Below are positions 1-9,794 of a DNA stretch of 64,000 nt, in pieces. The notes under the pieces were generated by a model. The model ran no database searches. It was not told the origin of the DNA and saw only the letters and a list, made by a program, of their open reading frames with translations. Source of the stretch: Jiella marina. Lineage in GTDB: Bacteria > Pseudomonadota > Alphaproteobacteria > Rhizobiales > Rhizobiaceae. Each line of letters starts with the position of its first letter. Positions within the stretch are counted from its first letter, which is position 1. The stretch spans positions 372,001 to 436,000 of the forward strand of contig NZ_JAKQZG010000002.1 in assembly GCF_024359545.1 (NCBI RefSeq). The letters are read 5' to 3'. A program made the translations under genes and the position numbers.

Positions 1-94
1 CGCAGCTCGTGTCGCTGCCGAACCGGGTGTTGGCCGCGGCCGGGGCGGGGATCGAGCCGCGCGCCCCCCAGACCGTCAGCTCGAAGCGGCTCAT
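1..94 (-). CDS. MBL-fold metallo-hydrolase, N-terminal fragment (runs off the left edge)
   Basis: Only the first 31 codons are inside the window. The ATG at 94 overlaps the TGA of the cyclic-nucleotide-binding gene upstream (ATGA), so the two are translationally coupled. The visible peptide starts MSRFELTVWGARGSIPAP and continues to a TSC near residue 31. The pattern V-x-WGxRGSIPxP followed by a TR-x-G-x-x-TSC stretch is the usual beginning of one branch of metallo-beta-lactamase-fold hydrolases. The metal-binding HxHxDH motif would lie beyond the edge and cannot be checked. Function is unknown; family assignment rests on this short N-terminus. Confidence 0.6.
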   Translation of the reverse strand, partial: MSRFELTVWGARGSIPAPAAANTRFGSDTSC

Positions 95-561
95 TGCGGT
101 GCGCCTCGCCCGGCTGCCAGATTGCGGGCCCGCGCCAGCTCCTCATTGGTGTGGGACAGGCGTTCGGCGAGCCCGCGCATCACTTCGGTAGCGATCTCCG
201 GAAACTGCCGGACGAGCTGCAGAAAGGCTTCCTTGCGCACCCTCAGCGCCGAAAGCTGCGAGGTGGCTGTGACGGTCGCGGTGCGCGGCACGTCGCACAG
301 GATCGAGATCTCGCCGACCACGTCGCCATTCTTCAGATTGGCGACGGTGAAATCGCCGCCTTCGGTGGCGATCGAGACGGCCGCCTCGCCCTCCATGATC
401 ACGAAGGCCGCATCGCCCGTCTCGCCCTGCCGGCACAGGATCTGGCCTTCCCGGTACGCCACGGTGTCGGCGGTATAGGCGATCAGCTTCAGCCGCTGGG
501 GCTCGATACCGGCGAACAGCGGCACGGCGCGCAACAGGCCGATCTCCGACTTCAGCAGCAC
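91..561 (-). CDS. Cyclic-nucleotide-binding domain protein
   Basis: A 156-residue, single-domain protein. I chose the GTG at 561 because a GGAGG lies just upstream at good spacing; the longer open frame has no such signal. Residues about 10-130 form a Crp-like cNMP-binding barrel: LFAGIEP at the start, the E-G-Q-x-L-C-R-Q-G-E-T-G strand, and the phosphate-binding cassette GEISILCDVPRTATV. The C-terminus is a short helix with no helix-turn-helix, so it is not a DNA-binding regulator; it probably acts as a ligand-sensing partner. It sits between a degenerate ABC protein upstream and an MBL-fold hydrolase downstream, overlapping the latter by 4 nt. Ligand and target are unknown. Confidence 0.8.
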   Translation of the reverse strand: MLLKSEIGLLRAVPLFAGIEPQRLKLIAYTADTVAYREGQILCRQGETGDAAFVIMEGEAAVSIATEGGDFTVANLKNGDVVGEISILCDVPRTATVTATSQLSALRVRKEAFLQLVRQFPEIATEVMRGLAERLSHTNEELARARNLAAGRGAPQ

Positions 562-742
562 CGTCCGCCACCTCCGTAGGCCGCGCGCCGCAGGGCGCCG
601 CGACGCCAGTTCTTCGTCTTTTCGGGCATGAGAACCCTGAAACTCCACACTTGGCCCTGCCGCCGGACCGTGAAGCAAGCTTGGCACGGCTTTGTGGAAA
701 GCATCAATAGCGCAAAGCGTCGAATTGTCGCCACGATCCGCC

Positions 743-3445
743 TCATGCCAGTTCCAGAGGTTCGGCGGGTTCGTTGCCCGCCTCGACCATCCGCCCCTCG
801 CGGAACTCGATCGTTCGGTCGAAGGCGGCGGCATGATCGGGATTGCCGAGCACCCAGAGCACGACCTGCTCCGGAACACCCAGGGTCTGCCGTGCCTTCA
901 GAACTGCCGCGATGATCCGCATCTGCGCCTCGCCATCGAGAGCGGCGAGGGGGCGATTGAGCACCAGGAGATCGGGACGCTTCAGCACGGCCCGGGCGAG
1001 TGTCAACTTCTGCTGCTGGCCGGAGGAGAGGCGCTTGGCGCCCGATCCGATATCGAAGGCGAGGCCAAGCTCGAAGACCAGCCCTGACAGCCCGGTCTCC
1101 TCCAGCGTTTCGGACAGGACCGTGTTGATGCGCGCCGGCGCTTCGGCATAGCGGGTGACGATACGCCCGAACAGGATGTTGTCCTGCAGGCTCGCTGACC
1201 GGTTGACGCCGTTCTCGTCATGGAGCGAGACCGCATCGGCGAGATCCGGATCGAGCCCGTCGGCGAAATGGGTTCGCGCCGCGACGATCGCCGTGCGCAG
1301 ATCGTCATCGAGAAGACCCAGGCGATCGCGCGGCTCGACATAGCCGAAAGCCAGAGTCTGGAATGCCTGGCGATCCGCCGGATCCATCTTGCCCTCGCCA
1401 TCGACCCGGCGGAGCGCCGAGCGGTAAACCTCGACTTCCTCCGGCGACATCAGGTCGATTTCGTCGAGAAGCGGATTGTCCGGCGCGAGATCACCGAAGA
1501 TCTCGATCAGCGTCTCGGCGATCTGCCGGCCCATCGTAAAGAGCCTCTCGTCGAGACCTGTCGCGGCCAGCACCTTCTGGACACCCGGGCGTGCGGCGAG
1601 CGGCCGTTCGGCTTCGGCCTCCTGATCGGCGATACCGAAGACCATGTTCTCGAAGACGGTGGCGTAGTCGGAATAACGGGTCTTGTCGAAACTCTCGAAA
1701 TAGTCCTCGTCGCCGCCTTCGATCAGGCGCTGGCGAAACCGTCTGCGCGCGGCAAGGATTTCCTCGACCGTCCCTTCCCCCACAGTCTCCGGCATGCGGC
1801 TCCTCAGGCCGAGGCGGGCGATCTCCGATTTCAGTTCGACGATCGAGAGAATCTCGGCAAGCCGCTCGTTCAATCTCGCGGGTTCGCTGACGCCGGCGGC
1901 CGTGTAGTCGTTCCAGTCGTCGCGAATATCGAGATCGATATTGCCCGCAAGTCGCGCCTCCATGAGCCGCGTTGCTTCGTCCTGCCCGCTGCGCTTCTGG
2001 CGGATCATCGGCACGTGCTTCAGCCCGTAGGTCAGGGCGTCCCGCACGCTCATCTGCGGCAGATAGAGGCCGGCGGCCGAATAGCCGAGACGGCGTCCGG
2101 CAAAGGCATCGTCGAGCCCGTCGAGCGGCCGGCCCGCAAAGGCAATGCGCCCGCCCGAGGGCTCCGCCAGCCGCACCAGCGCCTCGGCCAGATACTCGCC
2201 GCCACCCCCGAGCGGGCCCACCACCGCAACCGCCTCGCCGGGCTTCAGCCGCAGGGTCGTCGGCAGGAGAAGCTCGTTGCCGGATTCGTCGGAGATGCGG
2301 AGGCCGTTGACGGCGATCTCGCCGTCGAGGCGGGGCGGGGCATCGAAACTGACCCGCTGGACCTGCGGCGCGACCAGTCCCGGCATGACGAACTGTTCGC
2401 GGATCTGGGCGTATTTGGACTGCACATCGACCCGGTACTGGTCCCAGGCGATCAGCTCCTTCAGGGGCGAGGGCAGATCCTTGTAGGCGGCGATGACGGC
2501 GACGAGTTGGCCGATGTCGAGCCGGCCGGTGATGACGAAATAGCCGCCGGCGAGATAGAAGATGAAGGGCGTGGTCTGGGCGAGCAGATTGTTCAGGAAG
2601 TTCACGAAGAACTTCCATTGGAAGAAGTCGTAGCGGATCTTCAGGATCTTGCCGAGCCGGTCGCCCAGCTCCGCGCGCTCCCAGTTGGATGTATCGTTGG
2701 TGCGGATCGAGGGGATGCTCTCGACCACCTCGCCGATGCGCCCCGAAAGGAGCCGGGCGGTGAGCTGGCGCGCCCGCGCCAGCTTGACGAGGCGGCGGCG
2801 CATGCGCGGGATCAGGATGATCTGCACCGCGACGACCATGCCGGCCACGAGGCCGAGCCAGAAATTCTGCAGAACGATGAAGACAAGGGCCGTCAGCGCC
2901 TGGCTCATCAGCAGCGCGGGATCGGCGAAGGCCGAACCGCCGAAGCCACCGACGGGCTCAGTCTCGTCCTTGATCATCGAGGCGATTTCCGGCCCGCGCA
3001 CATGCTTGAATCGGTTGGTCGGAAAGCGCAGCACCCGGTCGACGAGCTGATAGCGCAGGCGCCGGAGCAACCGCTCGCCGAGCCGCCCCTTGTAGACGTT
3101 GAGATAGTATTTGAAGAGGCCGTTGACGACGACGAAGAACAGGAAGGTGAGCGAGAGCGCGACGAGAACGCCCAGGCGATCGAGCGTCAGGCCGTCGAAG
3201 ACCTGCCAGCTCCCTCCGCCGAGGAAATCCGGCAGGGGAACCGCGAAGTCGAAGACCGTCTGGGTTTCGCCCGGCTGCCATTCCCCCTGGATGGGTCCGT
3301 TGACGATGCGCTTCGGCAGGTCGAGCGTCAGATAATAGAGGGGCAGCGAGACCAGAAGCACGGCGAAGAGCCAAAGCTGCTGCCGGCGCGTGTGGCGCCA
3401 GACATAGCGGAAGATGCTCTCGTGGAGTTCGCCTGAACCGCTCAT
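743..3445 (-). CDS. ABC transporter-like membrane protein with degenerate nucleotide-binding domain
   Basis: A 900-residue half-transporter-like protein. Residues about 1-335 hold an exporter-type membrane domain with hydrophobic segments near 20-42, 88-110, 180-215 and 285-315. The nucleotide-binding half starts near 370, but every catalytic motif is altered. The Walker A position (about 408-416) reads GPLGGGGEY with no lysine. Walker B plus catalytic glutamate (about 822-832) reads [12 protein letters not shown] instead of LLLLDEPTSALD. The switch histidine region reads [11 protein letters not shown]. Only the signature LSSGQQQ (about 805) is intact. About 340 acidic residues are inserted between the Walker A and signature regions. 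It overlaps the tandem ATPase gene upstream (ATGA). It is probably a pseudo-ATPase; transport cargo, if any, is unknown. Confidence 0.75.
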   Translation of the reverse strand: MSGSGELHESIFRYVWRHTRRQQLWLFAVLLVSLPLYYLTLDLPKRIVNGPIQGEWQPGETQTVFDFAVPLPDFLGGGSWQVFDGLTLDRLGVLVALSLTFLFFVVVNGLFKYYLNVYKGRLGERLLRRLRYQLVDRVLRFPTNRFKHVRGPEIASMIKDETEPVGGFGGSAFADPALLMSQALTALVFIVLQNFWLGLVAGMVVAVQIILIPRMRRRLVKLARARQLTARLLSGRIGEVVESIPSIRTNDTSNWERAELGDRLGKILKIRYDFFQWKFFVNFLNNLLAQTTPFIFYLAGGYFVITGRLDIGQLVAVIAAYKDLPSPLKELIAWDQYRVDVQSKYAQIREQFVMPGLVAPQVQRVSFDAPPRLDGEIAVNGLRISDESGNELLLPTTLRLKPGEAVAVVGPLGGGGEYLAEALVRLAEPSGGRIAFAGRPLDGLDDAFAGRRLGYSAAGLYLPQMSVRDALTYGLKHVPMIRQKRSGQDEATRLMEARLAGNIDLDIRDDWNDYTAAGVSEPARLNERLAEILSIVELKSEIARLGLRSRMPETVGEGTVEEILAARRRFRQRLIEGGDEDYFESFDKTRYSDYATVFENMVFGIADQEAEAERPLAARPGVQKVLAATGLDERLFTMGRQIAETLIEIFGDLAPDNPLLDEIDLMSPEEVEVYRSALRRVDGEGKMDPADRQAFQTLAFGYVEPRDRLGLLDDDLRTAIVAARTHFADGLDPDLADAVSLHDENGVNRSASLQDNILFGRIVTRYAEAPARINTVLSETLEETGLSGLVFELGLAFDIGSGAKRLSSGQQQKLTLARAVLKRPDLLVLNRPLAALDGEAQMRIIAAVLKARQTLGVPEQVVLWVLGNPDHAAAFDRTIEFREGRMVEAGNEPAEPLELA

Positions 3446-5397
3446 CGACCCTTTCCGGCGCGGTCGAAATCGAGGTTCGCCGCGCGCACGAAATGTTCGG
3501 GCGAAGCTTCCAGGAGCGGCGGCAGCGGCTGATCCGGTGTGACCGTGAACGGCGCCGGCCAGTCGCGACGGCCGATCAGGCCCATCTCGGGAAGGTGGTC
3601 GAAATCAAGGGGCCGCGACAGATCGGCGTGCGGCACGGCCTGGATCAGAAGCCGGGTGTAGGGGTGGAGCGGATTGCGGAAGAGCTCCTTGCGCGGTGCC
3701 AGTTCGACGAGCGAACCGTCGCACATCACCGCGATCCGGTCGGCGATATGGTTCACCACCGCGAGATTGTGGGTGATGAACACATAGGTGAGGCCCGAAA
3801 TCTTCTGCAGATCCTTCAGGAGGTTGAGGATCTGCGCCTGGACGGAGACGTCGAGCGCCGCCACCGGCTCGTCGCAGATCAGGAGTTCGGGCTCGAGCGC
3901 CAGTGCCCGGGCGATGCCGATACGCTGGCGCTGACCGCCGGAAAAGCTGTGAGGGTAGCGCGAGGCGAAGCTCGGCTCGAGCCCGACTGCCGCGAGCAGC
4001 CGCTCCACCCTTTCGCGGCGCTCGCCCTTTTCGCAAAGCCCGTGGATCTCGAAGGGTTCGGCCAGGATCGCGCCGACCGTCATGCGTGGATCGAGGGAGG
4101 AAAACGGATCCTGGAAGACATACTGCATCCGCTTTCGCACTGAGAACATCGCGTCCTGATCGGCGGTGACGAGATCGACTGGAGCATCCGTCCCCTCCTG
4201 GCCATGAAACAGGATTTCGCCCTCATCCACCGGCACGGCGCGCATCAGGGCCCGGGCAAGGGTCGTCTTGCCGGAGCCGGACTCGCCGACGAGGCCGAGG
4301 CACTCGCCGCGGCGCACCGTCAGGGAGATGTCGTTCAAAGCCCGGATCGTGCGCAGGGGAGAGCGGCCGAAGAGCCGCCGGTCGCCGCGAAGCGTGAAGC
4401 TCTTCATCAGCCCGTTCACGGTGACGAGCGGTGCGCCAGCCGGCCCGCATATTTTCGGCTTCACCAGCGCATCGGGATCGATCCTTATCTCGCGGATCGG
4501 TTTCAGCCGGCGCTGCTCTTCATGGGCGAAATCCGGCACCGCTTTCATCAGCGAGACGAGATAGGGATGTTCGGGCTTTTCGAAAATCGTCCTGGCGGGG
4601 CCGGATTCGACGATCTTGCCGTGGTGCATGACCACGACCTCTTCGGCCAGATTGGCGACGACACCGAGATCATGGGTGATCAGCAGCACCGCCATGTCGA
4701 GTTCGGACTGGAGATCCTTGAGCAGCTTGAGGATCTGGGCCTGAAGCGTCACGTCGAGGGCCGTCGTCGGCTCGTCGGCGATCAGGAGCGGCGGCCGGCA
4801 CATCAGCGCCATGGCGATCATCGCGCGCTGGCGAAGGCCCCCGGACAGTTCGAACGGATACATGCGCAGCGCCCGCTCGGGTTCGGGAAAGCGCACGAGC
4901 CGCAGCGTATCGACGGTGAGTTCGCGGATTTCTGCGCTCGAGGCCCGGCGATGGGTGGCCGCCATCTCGCCGATCTGGTCGCCCAGCGTGTGAAGTGGCG
5001 AAAACGCCGTCATCGGCTCCTGAAAAACCATGGCGATGGAGCGGCCGCGCACCGAACGGAACTGTGGCGAGGTGCGGGGCAACTTCGCCAGATCGACATC
5101 GCCGAGCTTGGGATCGCGAAAGTCGATGCTGCCGCCGGTGATCACGCCGTTCTTCGGCAGGAGGCCGAGGATCGCCTGCGAGGTCACGGATTTGCCGGAG
5201 CCGGATTCACCGACCAGGGCGACGGTCCGCCCGGGGTGAATGGCCATGGTCATGCCGTTGACCGCCTTGGTGGTTCCCGCAAGCGAGCGGAACTCCACCG
5301 AAAGCCCGTCGACGGACAGGAGCGGGGCTGTCTGCCTCGCGGCCGGCGCCGTCCCGTCCGATGCCGGTCGATCCAGGATCGCTGCCTCACCCGCCAA
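3442..5397 (-). CDS. Dipeptide/oligopeptide ABC transporter, tandem ATP-binding protein
   Basis: About 651 residues with two complete nucleotide-binding domains of the Dpp/Opp/Gsi class. The first has Walker A GESGSGKS, signature LSGGLRQR and Walker [13 protein letters not shown]. The second has [16 protein letters not shown] and [12 protein letters not shown]. Each is followed by the C-terminal extension containing HPY ([13 protein letters not shown] and [13 protein letters not shown]) typical of this class. The start is taken as TTG at 5397, which has an AGGGGGAAG Shine-Dalgarno sequence. The open frame continues upstream, but that part resembles shadow sequence of the neighbouring gene. 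No cognate permease or periplasmic binding protein lies nearby. It is coupled by ATGA overlap to the degenerate ABC gene downstream. Confidence 0.85.
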   Translation of the reverse strand: MAGEAAILDRPASDGTAPAARQTAPLLSVDGLSVEFRSLAGTTKAVNGMTMAIHPGRTVALVGESGSGKSVTSQAILGLLPKNGVITGGSIDFRDPKLGDVDLAKLPRTSPQFRSVRGRSIAMVFQEPMTAFSPLHTLGDQIGEMAATHRRASSAEIRELTVDTLRLVRFPEPERALRMYPFELSGGLRQRAMIAMALMCRPPLLIADEPTTALDVTLQAQILKLLKDLQSELDMAVLLITHDLGVVANLAEEVVVMHHGKIVESGPARTIFEKPEHPYLVSLMKAVPDFAHEEQRRLKPIREIRIDPDALVKPKICGPAGAPLVTVNGLMKSFTLRGDRRLFGRSPLRTIRALNDISLTVRRGECLGLVGESGSGKTTLARALMRAVPVDEGEILFHGQEGTDAPVDLVTADQDAMFSVRKRMQYVFQDPFSSLDPRMTVGAILAEPFEIHGLCEKGERRERVERLLAAVGLEPSFASRYPHSFSGGQRQRIGIARALALEPELLICDEPVAALDVSVQAQILNLLKDLQKISGLTYVFITHNLAVVNHIADRIAVMCDGSLVELAPRKELFRNPLHPYTRLLIQAVPHADLSRPLDFDHLPEMGLIGRRDWPAPFTVTPDQPLPPLLEASPEHFVRAANLDFDRAGKGR

Positions 5398-5516
5398 GAC
5401 GCCTTCCCCCTGCTCATGTGCCGGTCTCGACCGGCTGGACGCTCGCGGTGCGATGCGTCGCCGCCCATTATTGCGGCAGAACGCGCCCGCCGCCAGAGAA
5501 ATCGGCGAGGGCGGCG

Positions 5517-6323
5517 CTATTCGTAGCCGTGACCGGCGCGCAGACCCTCGCGCACCTGATGGGCGATCTTCAGGAACTCCGGCGTGTCGCGGATGTCGAG
5601 CGGGCGGTCGGGACCGAGATCGCAATCGATGATCTCGTGAATCCGGCCGGGTCGCGGGCTCATCACCACGATGCGGGTCGAGAGGAACACCGCCTCGGGG
5701 ATCGAATGGGTGACGAAGACGATGGTCTTGTCGGTCTTGGCCCAGAGTTTCAGGAGTTCGGCGTTCAGATGATCGCGAACGATCTCGTCCAGCGCGCCGA
5801 AGGGCTCGTCCATCAGGAGAAGATCCGGGTCGAAGGAGAGCGCCCGGGCGATCGAGGCCCGCTGCTGCATGCCACCGGACAATTGCCAGGGAAATTTGCC
5901 GCCAAAGCCGGTGAGCCCCACGAGGTCGAGCCCCTGATCGATCCGCCGCTTCTGCTCGGCCCGGTCGATTCCCATGATTTCGAGCGGCAGCGCGATGTTC
6001 CGGGCGATGGTGCGCCAGGGATAGAGCGCGGCGGCCTGAAACACGTAGCCATAGGCCCGTGCTCGCCGCGCCTCGTCCGGCGACATGCCGTTCACGGTGA
6101 TCGACCCGCCCGTCGGCCGTTCCAGATCCGCGATCACCCGCAAGAGGGTGGTTTTTCCGCAACCCGACGGCCCGATCAGCGAAACGAATTCGCCGCGGCG
6201 GATCGAAAGGTCGACGTCCTTCAACGCATGCACCGGCGCATCGGCGGTCTCGAAGACGAGGTTGAGGCCCTCCGCCGCGATGACGGGGGCTTCGTCCCGG
6301 GATGTTTCAAGCGCAGCAGTCAT
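5517..6323 (-). CDS. ABC transporter ATP-binding protein, nitrate/sulfonate/taurine (SsuB/TauB) family
   Basis: A 268-residue ATPase with intact motifs: Walker [11 protein letters not shown]-loop [11 protein letters not shown], signature LSGGMQQR, Walker [13 protein letters not shown] and H-loop VTHSI. The FQ-x-x-x-L-x-PWRT and DEPFGALD wording is that of the SsuB/TauB/NrtD family, which energises uptake of sulfonates, nitrate or pyrimidine precursors. I chose ATG 6323 because GAGAG lies 7 nt upstream; an in-frame GTG two codons earlier is too close to it. No permease or binding-protein gene accompanies it in the window, so the substrate is not predictable. It is the first gene of the minus-strand run down to position 1. 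Confidence 0.85.
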   Translation of the reverse strand: MTAALETSRDEAPVIAAEGLNLVFETADAPVHALKDVDLSIRRGEFVSLIGPSGCGKTTLLRVIADLERPTGGSITVNGMSPDEARRARAYGYVFQAAALYPWRTIARNIALPLEIMGIDRAEQKRRIDQGLDLVGLTGFGGKFPWQLSGGMQQRASIARALSFDPDLLLMDEPFGALDEIVRDHLNAELLKLWAKTDKTIVFVTHSIPEAVFLSTRIVVMSPRPGRIHEIIDCDLGPDRPLDIRDTPEFLKIAHQVREGLRAGHGYE

Positions 6324-6520
6324 GATCACACTCTCAACAATCCGGCAGGACAGACACGAGATTTCGTGAGAAATCAGTCAACCCTGATCTTCCGGAAAGT
6401 GCTGAAACACCACCACGGAGTCGACCGGTCTGCATGGGGCGATCTCTTTAGGTCTTCGACAGGGCCGCCCTGAACTCGATGGACCAAGGCCTGGCGATGC
6501 TTCCTAACCCGGGGCAACGG

Positions 6521-7450
6521 CTATTTGATCAGGTAATCATAGGTGGGTGCGATATATTCATCCATCGTCTTGCGGGCGATGTCCTTGGCACTGGCCGACA
6601 TCGGACTGGTCGTCTTCCGCAGCACGCACATGAAATCCATATGATAGGTTGGCTGGATTGCGACGAGTTCCATCTGGATCAGATCGAGATCGATCAAGTC
6701 CGCAACGATCTGCGGAAATGTGATGGGATCATAATGCCACTGATGAACGAACGAGTTCTTGGCATTCTCGCCTTCCGCCATGATCATCTGCTTCAAGACC
6801 TGGCGCCAGTTGGGAGTCTTGTGCTGGAGCGGAAGGGAGACCTCTGCGGGCGTCCATCCACCCACCTTGACACCCTCAGGCCGCGCACCGTAGCGGGTCT
6901 CGTCGACAAAGGAGCGGATCGTCCCCTGGGTCCGGCGCTGAAGAAACGCTTCGACGAACATGCCAAGGGTTGAGGCGGGTTTCAGGCAGTCGAAGCAGTA
7001 ATTGCGGTCCGGGATCAGCAGGGCGTAGACGCCGCCTTCCGAGAGGATCGAGGTCACGTCCCGCAAATGGGTGATCGTGTCCGGGATATGCTCAATGACG
7101 TGCGAAGAGACGACCCAGTCGAATGTCTCCCCTTCCACCATTTCGGAGAGCGACTTCTCCCTGTCCAGCAGAAAATCGATCTCTTCGACCACTTTCGGAT
7201 CGCGGCCCTGGTCGGTCATCAATTGTTTGAGTTCATCCGTCCCACGGCTTTCGAGATACTTGACCGAGTGGCCTTCGCTCTTGCGGAACATCGGGGCAAC
7301 ATGGGGGCCGAGCTCAAGCCCGGGCGTGCTCTTCGAATCGAAATGAGCGGCGAGAAGAGCGATTTTCTGTTTGCGGGTTAAAGGCACGTGGTCAAAGCTC
7401 TCGCTGAGAATGGATGGGGCACTTGGGGCAATTGATGGACGCGGAGTCAT
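6521..7450 (-). CDS. SAM-dependent methyltransferase, class I (methyltransf_11-like)
   Basis: A 309-residue protein. Residues about 45-160 form a Rossmann-like methyltransferase core: LELGPHVAP in place of the usual E-x-G-x-G-x-G motif I, then FDWVVSSHVIEHIPD, the motif IV/V signature of Methyltransf_11 proteins, followed by LRDVTSILSEGGVYALLIPDR. The C-terminal third has no domain I recognise. Such proteins often modify sugars or lipids in surface-polysaccharide clusters. It is transcribed divergently from a sulfotransferase-like gene with only 79 nt between, so the two probably share a promoter region and a pathway. Base composition of the pair looks lower in GC than the surroundings. Confidence 0.65.
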   Translation of the reverse strand: MTPRPSIAPSAPSILSESFDHVPLTRKQKIALLAAHFDSKSTPGLELGPHVAPMFRKSEGHSVKYLESRGTDELKQLMTDQGRDPKVVEEIDFLLDREKSLSEMVEGETFDWVVSSHVIEHIPDTITHLRDVTSILSEGGVYALLIPDRNYCFDCLKPASTLGMFVEAFLQRRTQGTIRSFVDETRYGARPEGVKVGGWTPAEVSLPLQHKTPNWRQVLKQMIMAEGENAKNSFVHQWHYDPITFPQIVADLIDLDLIQMELVAIQPTYHMDFMCVLRKTTSPMSASAKDIARKTMDEYIAPTYDYLIK

Positions 7451-7529
7451 CCCATAGCGTCATGCATCGCTTGTCTCAAGCTCTGCGAGGCGATATTGAG
7501 CGCTGAAAACCCGACACGATAGGCGATCG

Positions 7530-8135
7530 ATGAAAAGTCAAAGTACCCGTGATTCCGCGTCCGTTTGGTGGGGAGAGCCTGCGAAAGACAGCCCGCGCAA
7601 GACTTTTGTCTGTTTTGGTGTTCCCCGCGGCGGAACGAGTGCGATCGCCGGAGTCATGCGCAAGCTCGGGCTCTTCATGGGCGAGGACATCCCTGACAAT
7701 CACGAAGATCAGGAAATGGTCGGGCGCCCGAACCATCACCGGCTCAAGGTGATCGAGAAGCGCAATGCCGACCACAAGATCTGGGGCTGGAAAGATCCCA
7801 ACGCCGTCAATTATCTCCATCAGCTCGCACCGAAGCTGCATAACCCGCACTACGTCATTGTCAGCCGCGACGTGATCGCCACGACCAAGGGGCACATGCG
7901 CTGGCATGCCCGCGAGGCGAAGTTCGCCGTCGGCGACATTACCGTCCAGCAGCAGCGCAACATCATGTTCGCGCTTTCCGCCGGTGCACCGGTGATGCTG
8001 GTGTCTTACGAAAAGTCTGTCCTGAACCCCAAATCCCTGCTGATCGAGATGGCGGACTTCATGGGCGTCCCCTATCCCGAGGATGACAAGGCGTTCATCG
8101 AATTTCTCGCGCCAGGCTCCTACAAGAGCGTCTGA
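7530..8135 (+). CDS. Sulfotransferase family protein
   Basis: A 201-residue protein. The N-terminal FVCFGVPRGGTSAIAG (about 26-41) matches the PAPS 5'-phosphosulfate-binding loop of bacterial sulfotransferases. WGWKDPNA (about 89-96) is the usual KDP element, and VSRDVIATTKGH (about 112-123) resembles the 3'-phosphate-binding strand. It is short for the family (usually 250-300 residues) but looks complete, ending in PGSYKSV. It would transfer a sulfuryl group from PAPS to an acceptor, plausibly a glycan given the methyltransferase encoded divergently, but the acceptor is not shown by the sequence. A strong hairpin follows the stop. Confidence 0.7.
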   Translation: MKSQSTRDSASVWWGEPAKDSPRKTFVCFGVPRGGTSAIAGVMRKLGLFMGEDIPDNHEDQEMVGRPNHHRLKVIEKRNADHKIWGWKDPNAVNYLHQLAPKLHNPHYVIVSRDVIATTKGHMRWHAREAKFAVGDITVQQQRNIMFALSAGAPVMLVSYEKSVLNPKSLLIEMADFMGVPYPEDDKAFIEFLAPGSYKSV

Positions 8136-8148
8136 GGTTACTTGTGAT

Positions 8149-8177
8149 ACACCGCCTTACCATTGGTGAGGCGGTGT
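8149..8177 (+). terminator. Hairpin downstream of the sulfotransferase gene
   Basis: Thirteen-pair stem (ACACCGCCT...AGGCGGTGT, one G-T pair) with a three-base loop, beginning 13 nt after the sulfotransferase stop. There is no T-run after it, so it may be a weak terminator or an RNA-stabilising end. Confidence 0.55.
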
Positions 8178-8317
8178 CAACGGTATCGACCGCAAGGCTG
8201 CGATCGTGATGCGGTCGGGGAACTGGCATTGCGCGCAAGCGCGCGCCAAGAGCTGCCGAGCCGCATCGCCGGCGGGGCCCTTCGTTCCCTGTCGCCGCGA
8301 CACAGGAAAGAGCCGCA

Positions 8318-9550
8318 ATGACAACCGCTTCGCTTGCCGACCCGTCCCGCAGCGGTCCCTGGCTCGAGGATCCCGTCCATCGCGCCTTCCTGATGAACGA
8401 TGTGCGCCGGCAGTTGACGTTTTTCGACGGAAGCCTGCGCGCCGATGGCGGCTTCGACGTGCTCGACTGGGACGGCTCGGCCCTGCCCCGGGCGGGTCAG
8501 GAACTGCACACCACGACGCGACTCGTCCATTCCTACGCTCTTGGCCAGGCCGTGGGCCATCCCGGCGCGGAGCGGATCATCGACGCGGGGATGGCGTTTC
8601 TCTGGACCCGGCATCGCGACGTTCAGCATGGCGGCTATCTCTGGTCGGTCGACGAGACCGGGATCCATGACGATGTGAAGCTCGCCTATGGCCATGCCTT
8701 CGTCCTCCTTGCCGCCTCGAGCGCGAAGGTCGCGGGTCATCCCGACGCCGACCGGCTGTTCGCCGACGTGGCCGAAGTGCTCGACAGACACTATTGGGAC
8801 GAAGCGGCCGGCCTCTTCCGCGACGAGTTCGCCCGCGACTGGCAGCCCTTCTCCACCTATCGCGGCATGAACGCCAACATGCACGGCGTCGAAGCCATGC
8901 TCGCGGCCTTCGAAGCGACGGGGGAAGCGCTGTGGCTCCAGCGGGCCGGTCGCATCCTCGACTTCTTCACTGGGCGGATCGCGCCGGCCCATGGCTGGCG
9001 GTTGCCCGAGCACTACACCGAGGACTGGCAGGTCGATCCGGACTATGCCGGCAACCCGATGTTCCGCCCGGCCGGCAGCACGCCCGGCCATTCCTTTGAG
9101 CTCGGCCGGCTGCTGATCCAGCACTGGGACCTTTCCGGCCGCCCCCAAGGCGACGCGCCGGAGCGGGCCCGCCAGCTCATCGAGCAGGCGCTTGCCGACG
9201 CCTGGCTGCCCGAGGGCGGCTTCGCCTACACGCTGCGAAACGACGGGACCATCGACATCTCCGATCGCTACTGGTGGCCCGTGACGGAGGCGATCGGTGC
9301 GATAGCCACCCTTCAGAAGCTCGGCGCGACCGAGGAGGACGAGAGCCGGTATCGCCGGCTCTGGCAGTTCGCCGACGCCACACTGATCGATCACCAGCGG
9401 GGCGGCTGGTACCCGGAACTCGACGCGTCCGGCCGGCCCGTCGCCCGGCAGTTCCACGGCAAGCCGGACATCTACCACGCGCTTCAGGCCGTGCTGTTTC
9501 CCCTGGCGCCCGGGGTCTCGCGGCAGGCGACGCAGCTGCCCGCAGTCTGA
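8318..9550 (+). CDS. AGE-family sugar epimerase/isomerase
   Basis: A 410-residue protein of the N-acylglucosamine 2-epimerase (AGE) superfamily, an (alpha/alpha)6 barrel that interconverts sugars such as mannose/fructose or N-acyl-glucosamine/mannosamine. Family hallmarks seen: TTRLVHSYALG (about 65-75), HGGYLWSVD (about 106-114), KLAYGHAFVLLAAS (about 121-134), the His-containing PGHSFELGRLL (about 248-258), and the C-terminal HGKPDIYHALQA (about 383-394), which supplies active-site histidines. Length fits the family. An AGGAAAGAG Shine-Dalgarno sequence precedes the ATG. Mannose isomerase-like activity seems more likely than AGE proper, but substrate cannot be settled from sequence. It appears monocistronic. 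Confidence 0.8.
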   Translation: MTTASLADPSRSGPWLEDPVHRAFLMNDVRRQLTFFDGSLRADGGFDVLDWDGSALPRAGQELHTTTRLVHSYALGQAVGHPGAERIIDAGMAFLWTRHRDVQHGGYLWSVDETGIHDDVKLAYGHAFVLLAASSAKVAGHPDADRLFADVAEVLDRHYWDEAAGLFRDEFARDWQPFSTYRGMNANMHGVEAMLAAFEATGEALWLQRAGRILDFFTGRIAPAHGWRLPEHYTEDWQVDPDYAGNPMFRPAGSTPGHSFELGRLLIQHWDLSGRPQGDAPERARQLIEQALADAWLPEGGFAYTLRNDGTIDISDRYWWPVTEAIGAIATLQKLGATEEDESRYRRLWQFADATLIDHQRGGWYPELDASGRPVARQFHGKPDIYHALQAVLFPLAPGVSRQATQLPAV

Positions 9551-9592
9551 TCCCCTCCGTCGCTCCGGCGGAACAATTCGACAATTCCGGAT

Positions 9593-9617
9593 CGCGGGGC
9601 TTTCAAATCGCCCCGCG
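9593..9617 (+). terminator. Hairpin after the AGE-family gene
   Basis: Perfect 8-bp stem CGCGGGGC/GCCCCGCG with a nine-base loop, about 43 nt after the stop codon at 9550. No clear T-run follows, so terminator activity is inferred from position only. Confidence 0.45.
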
Positions 9618-9674
9618 GCGAACGGTGCCAACCAGCCAGACAAGGCCGGCATGGCGGCCGTCTGACAGACGGGC

Positions 9675-9704
9675 TTGAAAACCTGACTATTTTAGTCCTT
9701 TTAT
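9675..9704 (+). promoter_or_regulatory. hmu promoter with candidate iron-responsive operator
   Basis: TTGAAA (9675-9680) and TTTTAT (9699-9704), 18 nt apart, make a reasonable sigma-70-like promoter. Between them lies a perfect palindrome GACTA-TTT-TAGTC (9685-9697). With its flanks it reads TGA-N9-TCC (9684-9698), one base off the TGA-N9-TCA iron-responsive (IRO) box bound by RirA in rhizobia. A repressor bound here would block RNA polymerase, fitting iron-repressed haem uptake. RirA is inferred; Irr or a Fur-type protein is possible. Confidence 0.5.
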
Positions 9705-9794
9705 CGCCGGACATGAGACGGACGGGTCTCATCGGGATTCGCGGCCCGCGGCGGGCCGCTCCTCGAGCCAAGCGTAGTGAGAAGAAGCGACGAC

